Positions 1 through 6,866 of a stretch of 64,000 bases of DNA are shown here, piece after piece. Position 1 is the stretch's first letter; each line of letters begins with the position of its first letter. Below the pieces are notes generated by a model, which ran no database searches, had not been told where the DNA came from, and saw nothing but the letters and a program-made list of their open reading frames with translations. A program made the position numbers and the translations under genes. The stretch comes from JABURQ01 sp029243145 (lineage in GTDB: Bacteria > Planctomycetota > Planctomycetia > Planctomycetales > Planctomycetaceae): the NCBI GenBank assembly GCA_965660145.1, contig CBFHYX010000002.1:1-64000 (forward strand), in the 5' to 3' direction.

Positions 1-60
1 CGGATCACAGAATCGGAATGTCGGAACTACCTGAAGCACTGCGGCTACCGCTACAGTTAA
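1..60 (+). CDS. C-terminal end of an IS630-like transposase (partial)
   Basis: The window opens inside a reading frame in frame 1 whose last residues are ECRNYLKHCGYRYS before a TAA at 58-60. This ending resembles the C-terminus of IS630/Tc1-type transposases, where a 'CxNYFxHxGY' stretch closes the protein. Only about 19 codons are visible, so whether the element is intact cannot be judged. The sequence after the stop shows no obvious terminal inverted repeat. The call rests on a short motif and is moderate. Confidence 0.55.
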   Translation, partial: RITESECRNYLKHCGYRYS

Positions 61-130
61 ACTTCACGAGCTCTAATCTCCCCCTTGGAAAGAGGAGAGG
101 CATTTTGCGGTTTTTCGATGCGATCAATTT

Positions 131-165
131 GAACCACGAATTACACGTATGGCACGAATCAAAAC
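131..165. repeat. Degenerate dispersed 'accacgaattacacg' repeat phrase
   Basis: A short stretch built from ACGAAT/ACACG words (accacgaattacacg followed by ggcacgaatc). Similar noncoding phrases are scattered through gaps of many environmental bacterial genomes, including planctomycetes. Here it lies in the 228 bp between the transposase end and the esterase gene, where I see no gene. Confidence 0.4.
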
Positions 166-288
166 AGAACACAAACTGATACCAAATCAGATGCTGTTAT
201 ATGCACTCCGGTTGATAGCGTCGAAGACCTGTTGCGAAAGCCTGTGGCAACAATAGGTCAGTTTGAGAATCATCTTTGAGTCTCAGCA

Positions 289-2028
289 TTACAACTGAGG
301 TTTTGGTGGTTTGATCGCCGCTTTCCAGGGAGTGACTCCGGTTGCATTCACCTTGCGGCGATAAACTTTCCCCCCACAGGTCACATACAGAATGTCTCGA
401 ATATTACCGGCAAACACGACATTCGACAGCCATGCATCCTGTGGCTTACGAATGATGACATGAACGCGACCCAATTGATCCAGTACCTGTAATCCCACGC
501 GCGTGGTCACATAGGTACGACCTTCGGTATCGACGGCCATCCCATCCGCGCCGCTTTGTCCCGTTTCTTCCGGCAGATGCAAATGGCCGTAGACTTGTTT
601 GTGTTTCAAAGTCCCATCTGGCTGAATTTGATACGAGAATGTAAATCGCCCTCGTGTATCCGAGACGGTTAATAAACTCTGATCGGGAGAGGCGATCACG
701 CCATTGGGAAATTCGATGCCTGAATCGACTTCGCGTTTCTCTCCGTCGAACGTAAACATCCATACTTTTTGGTTTTTGGGGTCTGTGAAATAACCAAATT
801 CAGGCAGAACCAAAATGTCATTCGAGGAAACCCCTTCGACCACGATCTCTTCATTGCCGTCGGCATCATAGCGGACAATTCTCTGGCGACCATTTTGACA
901 AGCATACAACTTGCCATCAGCTCCAAACATCAAGCCGTTGACTCCCGGACTTTTCTCTTTGAACACGGAGACGGTGCCATCGTTGGCAACCTTATGAATT
1001 GTACTATTTGGAATGTCGGTGAAGAAGACTTCTCCCTCTTCGTTGACCGCGGGGCCTTCCGTAAATTTGTGACCTTCGCTGACCAGTTCCCAGTCTTCTC
1101 CGGGAATCAACAATTGCGTGCGCCGATTAGGAGGCGTTCCTGCCGTGATCGGTTTGGGATAGTCGTGCCATAACCAGCGAAGTGCATCCGGTAAAATGGC
1201 TGTCGAATGCTTGCCGTTATGCCCGCCTTCTCCCCAAACGTGGTTTACACCATAACCAGAATACTTCAGAGCCGATAACATTTGCAGATTGGAATGCCAC
1301 CAACTTCCGCCATATATGTCGAGATCGTTCGAGCCATCCTGCAAGAAGACACGGATCGGCTTGGTCTCGTGCTTGCGGACCAGAATTGGAAATTCATTCC
1401 CGCCCCTCAACCCTACAAAAGTCCCGACAGAAGAGAACACACGACGGAAGTGATCGGGGCGTTCCCACGCCGCATTGAAGGCGGCTATCGCACCAGAACT
1501 GGAGCCTGCGAGGAGATAATCATTCGGATTATCACTAAGATTATAGTCTTTTTTGACAGCGGGAAGAATTTCGTCGATCAGAAACCGGGCGTAGCGATCT
1601 CCCACGCCATCGTATTCAAAGCTGCGATTGAATCGTGGTTGAGCATCTGCATTTGGAGCCGGAACAACTCCCGGAGAGATAAAGATTCCGATCTGCACAG
1701 GCACAGCGCCTTCGTGAATCAGATTGTCCAAAATGGTGGGGACCTTCCAGCCTTTTGCTTTTCCCAATCCATCTTGCACGATCATCACACACGCTTCTTT
1801 GGTGGAATCGTATTGACTCGGCACATAGACCCAATAATCTCGGACAGTGCCGGGAAAGATCTTTGATTTCCATGAGAAAGGCCCGGTCACTTTTCCTTGA
1901 GGAACGCCAGGCTTGACTTTGGAATCGGGATGGACTGGATAACTTTCCTTCGGTGGTTGCGCAAATATTTCTGAAGAGACGACAGCCAAACAGCAACAGA
2001 GAACCACAGGGCATACGAGAAAACGCAT
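289..2028 (-). CDS. Secreted esterase / SMP-30 (gluconolactonase-like) fusion protein
   Basis: A 579-residue exported two-domain hydrolase. Residues 1-23 form a signal peptide. Residues about 45-295 are an esterase-D/enterochelin-esterase-like alpha/beta hydrolase: nucleophile elbow GSSSG at 175-179 (Ser177), acid in QDGSNDLD near 231-237, and His in GEGGHNGKH near 270-274. Residues about 312-570 are an SMP-30/gluconolactonase/LRE beta-propeller beginning EDWELVSEGHKFTEGPAV. Known members of each family hydrolyse ester or lactone bonds; the substrate here is unknown, though a sugar ester or lactone is plausible. It precedes no close minus-strand partner except the SGNH hydrolase gene 50 bp upstream, with which it probably forms an operon. 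The start at 2028 directly yields the signal peptide. Confidence 0.88.
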   Translation of the reverse strand: MRFLVCPVVLCCCLAVVSSEIFAQPPKESYPVHPDSKVKPGVPQGKVTGPFSWKSKIFPGTVRDYWVYVPSQYDSTKEACVMIVQDGLGKAKGWKVPTILDNLIHEGAVPVQIGIFISPGVVPAPNADAQPRFNRSFEYDGVGDRYARFLIDEILPAVKKDYNLSDNPNDYLLAGSSSGAIAAFNAAWERPDHFRRVFSSVGTFVGLRGGNEFPILVRKHETKPIRVFLQDGSNDLDIYGGSWWHSNLQMLSALKYSGYGVNHVWGEGGHNGKHSTAILPDALRWLWHDYPKPITAGTPPNRRTQLLIPGEDWELVSEGHKFTEGPAVNEEGEVFFTDIPNSTIHKVANDGTVSVFKEKSPGVNGLMFGADGKLYACQNGRQRIVRYDADGNEEIVVEGVSSNDILVLPEFGYFTDPKNQKVWMFTFDGEKREVDSGIEFPNGVIASPDQSLLTVSDTRGRFTFSYQIQPDGTLKHKQVYGHLHLPEETGQSGADGMAVDTEGRTYVTTRVGLQVLDQLGRVHVIIRKPQDAWLSNVVFAGNIRDILYVTCGGKVYRRKVNATGVTPWKAAIKPPKPQL

Positions 2029-2080
2029 GATATCTTCCTTCCGAGAGAGTATTCACAAACGAGCCAGAGCAGAGAAACAG

Positions 2081-2782
2081 TTATTTTTTCAAAGCGCTGC
2101 GGAGATGCTTCACCACTTCCGAAGCCAATTGCTGAGATCCTTCTGGTGAGAAATGAACGTTCGCGGGACGCTGAATCTCTTTCAGTCGAGGTAACGCAAA
2201 CGAATACAAGTCGTTGATTGTGCCGCTATGTTCGGCCACAATTTTTTTGGCAACCTCATTGTATCTCGCGGCATCTTCAGGGGCTCGATGCGGTTTCACT
2301 CCTGCGGGATAAGGTGTGGTGGTGGCGAAAATCAGTTTCGCTCCGGTCGCGTGTAGTTTTTTCGTAATTTCTCGCAACTGCTTTTCGTAGGTTGCCAAGT
2401 CGGCCTGCTGAGGATCTTTGGGATCGTTCGAGTTCTGTCCCGAATCGGCTTTAATACGCTTGAGGTCATGCAGGCCAAAATTGAAATGGATAATGTCCCA
2501 ATTTCCACCATCTTTTTTCAGCCAACGATCAATGTTCTTGACACCATTGTTGGTTCCGGCACAGTTCTCTGCACGCACCTGTTTCGTTTTAGGGTTGGGT
2601 TTTCCGGTCGGGCGAATGACAACTGCCTCCCCTTTCATCATCTCTTGAACATAGGGGGTGTATCCGATGGAGATTGAGTCGCCCAAGATGAGGACACGTG
2701 GCTTTTCCTCGGCATCGCCGTGTGAACCATTGCAAAGTGCAATCAGAAGCAAAAGAGTCACCAAGAGAGAAGAACGCGTCAT
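2081..2782 (-). CDS. Secreted SGNH/GDSL-family hydrolase
   Basis: A 233-residue protein with a signal peptide (hydrophobic LLVTLLLLIALCNGSHG near residues 6-22). The SGNH block I motif is VLILGDSISIGY (catalytic Ser of GDS near residue 36). Block III-like NFGLHDL follows in the middle, and block V is NVHFSPEGSQQLA at the C-terminus, supplying the catalytic His; the usual Asp two residues before it reads Asn, as often seen in planctomycete members. Such enzymes are esterases or carbohydrate deacetylases acting outside the cytoplasm. It lies 52 bp upstream of the esterase/SMP-30 gene on the same strand, suggesting joint expression and related substrates. Confidence 0.85.
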   Translation of the reverse strand: MTRSSLLVTLLLLIALCNGSHGDAEEKPRVLILGDSISIGYTPYVQEMMKGEAVVIRPTGKPNPKTKQVRAENCAGTNNGVKNIDRWLKKDGGNWDIIHFNFGLHDLKRIKADSGQNSNDPKDPQQADLATYEKQLREITKKLHATGAKLIFATTTPYPAGVKPHRAPEDAARYNEVAKKIVAEHSGTINDLYSFALPRLKEIQRPANVHFSPEGSQQLASEVVKHLRSALKK

Positions 2783-2854
2783 AACGGTGCCTTATCCATA
2801 ATGTGTGGGTGTCATTGATCTTTACACCACAATAGAAAGGCAGCGAAGGTGAAG

Positions 2855-3070
2855 TCAATCAGCGGTTGGAGAATCTGTCGAATAGACTTCCGTCTCTGGA
2901 TGAAAGGCATACCAGGCAAACCAGAAAGAGTAAGCCCAACTGACGCCATCCTCAGCAGACTCGACTCGTAGTGATTGGGCTTCGGGATTCCAGAGCAGAG
3001 TGAATTTCTTTCCCTGGAATGACTCCTTTAACGTGGTTGGCTTCCAGACATTGGCAAACTCTTGATTCAC
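2855..3070 (-). pseudogene. C-terminal part of a DUF3179 protein, out of frame with its N-terminal part
   Basis: This 71-residue frame can begin at a GTG overlapping the TGA of the preceding gene (GTGTGA), but its content is the missing end of a DUF3179 domain: KKFTLLWNPEAQSL followed by YSFWFAWYAFHPETEVY, the family's typical closing motif. It has no independent start signal. The upstream frame stops right after the strand VLAISVNGKTR, exactly where this part should continue. A single-base loss near 3068-3075 explains both. A sequencing error or a true mutation are equally possible. Confidence 0.75.
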
Positions 3071-3942
3071 ACGGTGCGAGTCTTCCCGTTCACGCTGATT
3101 GCCAGAACCATCGACTTATTGGGATATTGCGGATCAGACTCGTAGACCGGAAACATTAATTTGTCGTTGGAAAAATAGTCTTCATACGCGGGGGAGAGAT
3201 AGTCGCGAACAAATCCCGTTTCCAGACTCAATACTTCGGTCTTGGGAAAGCGAGCCTGCCAGTCTTTCCATGTGGTCAGTTCGACTGGCAATGTTTTCAA
3301 CGAGACATTCTTTAAGCGTTGAGTGATACCTTGCCCGCTCAGTTGTGAGAACAAGCCGGGACTGCTGTTATCGGTTTTGTCGTAAAACAAAACATTACTG
3401 CTATAAAGAAAACCGGAGACTCCCAACTGAATGCGTCCAAAGTCTGTCGAACGATCAAATGCAATGACCGATTTACACAATGGGCAATAGGTGATGGCGT
3501 AAGGGATCCCGGCCATTTGGTCATTAACGGCTTCATGCCACGCCATAATCTTCAACGGATAGGCACGAGATTTCCCATCTTCCACGTAACCGATGACCTC
3601 GTCCTGATCCTCCATGAACTTTGCGGCTTCGGCTGAAACGTACTTTGGTTCTGTCAAAGAAGGAATGGAATCTTTGAACGGATTGCCAATGACGATACGC
3701 TCACGCGGTAAAGTGCTGTCTGTCAACTTGAAGGCTTCGACTGCCGGGATTCGTCCCGAAGCTGATGCCGGATTGTTGGTTTCTGAGTCTGCTGGAGATA
3801 CTACTGAGTCAATCTGCATCATTGAATAGACGGCCAATCCCATTCCCACGACGCAAACCAATGTGGCGACAACGTGATACCGACGGATATACCGGTCGGC
3901 TGAGATCGAATCATCACTGGGGGGTTCGGATGAATATTTCAT
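3067..3942 (-). CDS. DUF3179 domain-containing protein, N-terminal part (frameshifted)
   Basis: A membrane-anchored protein with one helix near its N-terminus (VVATLVCVVGMGLAVYSMM), then the DUF3179 domain: DEVIGYVEDGKSRAYPLKIM, VNDQMAGIPYAITYCPLC, and LGVSGFLYSSNVLFYD. The function of DUF3179 is unknown. I choose the ATG at 3942 (GAAAG just upstream) rather than 3975, which would sit two bases after the regulator's stop. The reading frame ends at 3067 with GTG-TGA, truncating the domain; the rest is encoded in another frame at 2855-3070. It lies 34 bp after a Fur-family gene, so the two are probably cotranscribed. Confidence 0.8.
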   Translation of the reverse strand: MKYSSEPPSDDSISADRYIRRYHVVATLVCVVGMGLAVYSMMQIDSVVSPADSETNNPASASGRIPAVEAFKLTDSTLPRERIVIGNPFKDSIPSLTEPKYVSAEAAKFMEDQDEVIGYVEDGKSRAYPLKIMAWHEAVNDQMAGIPYAITYCPLCKSVIAFDRSTDFGRIQLGVSGFLYSSNVLFYDKTDNSSPGLFSQLSGQGITQRLKNVSLKTLPVELTTWKDWQARFPKTEVLSLETGFVRDYLSPAYEDYFSNDKLMFPVYESDPQYPNKSMVLAISVNGKTRTV

Positions 3943-3976
3943 GATCACTTTCGATGGCGAGTGAAAATCTCTCAAC

Positions 3977-4426
3977 TCACGATGCGGGTCGGCATTCCAC
4001 GCAAACGCCTTTGATCAGAATTTCTTTGATGTCGCCGACTCGCGATGTCGCACGTCGGCTGGGAGCATCAAAATCCAAATCCGACAAACAGGTCACGGCA
4101 CCACAATCCAGGCAAACAAAATGGGGGTGTTGCTCGTTCTCTGCGGAACCCTCAAGTCGCACTTCAAACCGCCAGACATGATCGCCCAGCTCTGTCCGGG
4201 AGAGGATTTCCGCGTCAACCAGGTCCACTAAATTACGGAAGACCGTGGCTTTATCGATTCCCCGGTCGATCAAGAGATCAGCCACCTCCGCATGAGTGAG
4301 CGGAGATTTGGCATTCGATAAAACCAACAAAACAGCCAAACGTGCGGCGGTACAACGTAAACTAGCATCGCGAATGCGGGCTTTCAATCGTTCCACATGA
4401 CTAGACTGGGATGGTGAAGAGTTCAT
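3977..4426 (-). CDS. Fur-family transcriptional regulator
   Basis: A metal-responsive repressor. The N-terminal winged helix is seen in LRCTAARLAVLLVL, THAEVADLL and ATVFRNLVDLVDAEIL. The dimer/metal domain carries HPHFVCLDCG (first CxxC) and GVCVEC at the end (second CxxC), the structural zinc site typical of Fur/Zur/PerR. I cannot tell which metal it senses. Start: ATG at 4426 (MNSSPSQSS) gives the family's usual length of about 149 residues; an upstream in-frame ATG at 4453 with a weak GAG is the alternative. Its downstream neighbour is the broken DUF3179 gene. Confidence 0.87.
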   Translation of the reverse strand: MNSSPSQSSHVERLKARIRDASLRCTAARLAVLLVLSNAKSPLTHAEVADLLIDRGIDKATVFRNLVDLVDAEILSRTELGDHVWRFEVRLEGSAENEQHPHFVCLDCGAVTCLSDLDFDAPSRRATSRVGDIKEILIKGVCVECRPAS

Positions 4427-4832
4427 TTTCGGGTGGGTTAGATGAGGGATCATAAAGTGCTCATCGATTATAACAACTCAATTCGTTAAACGGCACCCGA
4501 TTGCCCAAGTTGAATTTTCACAGGAGCTATTGAACGGCAGAACGTGTCACCTGCCTGATAATATCGGGGTGTTGATCGCTGGGGAGGAGGAAAACGCGGG
4601 GGCTGGCCAGAGTCGCCGCAAAGCGGCCTGAATTCAGCTTCGAAATCGTGTTTCATGGAGTCATGGCGAAGAAGGTCTGCGCCGGGCCCCATGCAAACCG
4701 TAGAAATTGACGTTCATCCGCCCCGCGAACTTCATTCGTGATGGCGAACCGGAAATCTTCGCACAAATTTCATCCACCAAAACAGCACCATCCTCCTCAC
4801 ACCCCTCTTTCAGGACACGCACTAACTACAGG

Positions 4833-4902
4833 CCGCCGAGCGATCAGCGAGGAGTCAGACCAAGGGCGCAAGTAAAACCGCTTCGTTCCTTCGGCAGGAG
4901 AA
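4833..4902 (+). repeat. Dispersed repeat, copy A
   Basis: Begins gccgccgagcgatcagcgag and ends in the T-rich/TTCGGCAGGAGAA part. It aligns along its whole length with 5348-5417 with about 80 percent identity by eye, sharing CCGAGCGATCAG, AGTCAG, GGCGCAAG and TTCCTTCGGC. Neither copy lies in a gene. Confidence 0.75.
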
Positions 4903-4910
4903 TGAGTTTA

Positions 4911-4942
4911 AACCGCAGAGTTCGCTGAGGACGCGGAGAAAG
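4911..4942 (+). repeat. Short 'aaccgcagag ttcgctgagg acgcggag' phrase
   Basis: A phrase made of repeated CGCAGAG/CGCTGAGG/CGCGGAG words of a kind scattered through noncoding DNA of many environmental bacteria. It sits directly after repeat copy A. Confidence 0.4.
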
Positions 4943-5125
4943 GACAACTTATATTGCTGGGCTCTCAGTAAGTGTGGAAAGAATGCTGAATTTTACAATT
5001 ACCAAGCAGGCTTTGAGTTTCCAAACGCAAGCATAGCCCCAGATAAAAGATTTTAACTCGCGCTGCGTCGCGGCGACGCCGAGGTAAGGGGAGAACGCTC
5101 ATCTTGGCTCATCCGTTGAAATTGC

Positions 5126-5163
5126 TCTGATCAGTGAAGATTAGCGTCAATCAGCGTTCCCGA
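5126..5163 (+). repeat. Short 'ttagcgtcaatcagcgttcc' phrase
   Basis: Contains the two near-identical words TTAGCGTCAA and TCAGCGTTCC preceded by CTGATCAGTG. Similar phrases recur as noncoding dispersed elements in other environmental genomes, from memory; I see just one copy in this window. Confidence 0.35.
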
Positions 5164-5347
5164 TTTATGCAACACAAAGGACGAAAGAGATTATCAATGA
5201 ACCGGGCGGGCGACGTTCCCGCGGAGCCATTATTTATGGAGCCGTCTTAGTGGCGTTGTTGAAAATTGTGATTCGACAGGAGTCTCAACCTCCCTCGTTC
5301 TTCAATTTGCTGGATAAACCAAAAGAATTGATTTTAGCCGCCGATGT

Positions 5348-5417
5348 GCCACCGAGCGATCAGTGAGTAGTCAGGCCAAAGGCGCAAGAAATAACGCGGT
5401 ATTCCTTCGGCCAGGAA
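5348..5417 (+). repeat. Dispersed repeat, copy B
   Basis: Begins gccaccgagcgatcagtgag and continues through AGTCAGGCCAAAGGCGCAAG to ATTCCTTCGGCCAGGAAA. It is the second copy of the element at 4833, in the same orientation, 515 bp away. Confidence 0.75.
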
Positions 5418-5680
5418 ACCCACTTTGATGCTGAAACTCATTCACTGATAGAACTGCCCGGAAAAATCGAATGGTGGATCTCGTAGAGAACGCTGATCAG
5501 ATTGAAGAGGAGAAATCAACTGGTCGTTACAAACGTGGCTAAATCCCGTGGCTCTACGGCCTATTAGTCTCATTTTCTTGCAGGATTGTTGTGAGCGGGC
5601 CTTTTCAGTATCCCTAGAATTGTTCAAAGTGGTATCGGCGCATCATTACTCTGAACATCCTATTTTGAAGCATTCTGGAT

Positions 5681-6691
5681 ATGCCTGAATTACGCAAAGA
5701 CCCGATTGTTGGACGATGGGTAATCATTGCCCCGGAAAGAGCCAAACGTCCGTACGATTTCAAAGATGAAGAAGAACTCTCTTTAGAGTCCTACGACCCT
5801 TTTCTCGAAGGCAACGAAGAAGCGACTCCCAATGAGATTATCGCCTACCGAACCGCCGGTACTGAAGCCGGCAAACCCGGTTGGCGAGTGAGAGTCGTGC
5901 CGAACAAATTCCCCGCACTGCAAGTCGAAGGGGAATTGATGAAACGTGGCGAAGGCATGTTCGATGTGATGCAGGGAATCGGTGCGCACGAAGTGATCAT
6001 CGAATGCCCACACATGGAAACGAACATGTCGCGACTGCCGGTCGATAATGTTCGAGAAGTTTTGTGGATCTACCGTGATCGTCTGGTGGACCTGAAGAAA
6101 GACTCTCGATTTGTTCACGGACTGATTTTCAAAAATAAAGGACTCCTCGCCGGAGCTTCGTTGCCACATTCGCATTCACAATTGATCGTGACCCCCGTGG
6201 TGCCGATCTATGTTCAGGAAGAAATCAAAGGAGCGCAAGAGTTCTTCAACTACCGTGGACGGAATATTTTTGACGACCTCATTCAACAGGAAATCGCGAC
6301 CGGTTCACGAGTGGTCCTCGACACTCCTCGATTTCTCGTCGTTTGTCCGTATGCCAGTCGCTTCCCATTTGAAACCTGGATCATTCCCAAGAGGTCGTGC
6401 AGTCATTACGAAAATATTCAACGTCAGGAGATTCAGGAACTGGGCGAAGTGCTCAAAAACCTCTTGCTGAAAATGGAAATTGCGCTCGACGATCCTCCAT
6501 TCAATTATGTCATTCACTCTGCTCCCTTCGATCAAAAAGAATTGCCCCATTACTCGTGGCATATTGAAACTTTCCCTCGACTGACACGAACGGCCGGTTT
6601 TGAATGGGGAAGCGGATTTTATATCAATCCGGTTCCTCCCGAAGAAGCAGCCAGTTTTCTGCGGAAAATAGAAATCCCGGCTGAAGAATAA
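5681..6691 (+). CDS. galT: Galactose-1-phosphate uridylyltransferase
   Basis: A 336-residue HIT-superfamily nucleotidyl transferase that exchanges UMP between UDP-glucose and galactose-1-phosphate in the Leloir pathway. The start MPELRKDPIVGRWVIIAPERAKRP is the classical N-terminus. The active-site motif is GASLPHSHSQLIVTP (HxHxQ), and the C-terminal half has the second HIT-like repeat (FNYVIHSAP ... YSWHIETFPR). One oddity: where zinc-type enzymes have CPFCxGNE, this protein reads DPFLEGNE, so both cysteine ligands of that site are absent. The gene lies 175 bp upstream of a GH57 glucanotransferase, consistent with hexose and glycogen metabolism. Confidence 0.9.
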   Translation: MPELRKDPIVGRWVIIAPERAKRPYDFKDEEELSLESYDPFLEGNEEATPNEIIAYRTAGTEAGKPGWRVRVVPNKFPALQVEGELMKRGEGMFDVMQGIGAHEVIIECPHMETNMSRLPVDNVREVLWIYRDRLVDLKKDSRFVHGLIFKNKGLLAGASLPHSHSQLIVTPVVPIYVQEEIKGAQEFFNYRGRNIFDDLIQQEIATGSRVVLDTPRFLVVCPYASRFPFETWIIPKRSCSHYENIQRQEIQELGEVLKNLLLKMEIALDDPPFNYVIHSAPFDQKELPHYSWHIETFPRLTRTAGFEWGSGFYINPVPPEEAASFLRKIEIPAEE

Positions 6692-6866
6692 GACGTATAG
6701 TTCCCCTATCTTGCCATGTCGGTTAGATGCCTGCGCGGTTTGTGGATCCCGGACGAACTCTTCCATATTCTGCTTGGCATGCCGCCGAGAATGAGGTTTG
6801 ATACAGGCTGAACACACCAGCGGTGTGTCGAGAGTCCTTGGTGAAGTCCCTTAAGGATGAGTAACT

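Larger units (their letters stand above)
4454..5680. other. Gene-poor gap with degenerate repeats
   Basis: No convincing gene in either strand: candidate frames are short, low-complexity in composition and lack recognisable domains. The gap contains a pair of about 67 bp imperfect repeats (4833 and 5348) and two short phrases of the 'cgcagag..cgctgagg' and 'ttagcgtcaatcagcgttcc' type. Such gaps look like eroded sequence, not regulatory DNA for the flanking genes. Confidence 0.6.

Noticed and set aside
1282..1866. A 194-residue plus-strand frame inside the esterase gene
   Set aside because: It is the antisense of a strongly recognisable protein and has no domain of its own.
4707..4928. A 73-residue plus-strand frame in the gene-poor gap
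   Set aside because: It includes half of a dispersed repeat and reads as low-complexity basic sequence.
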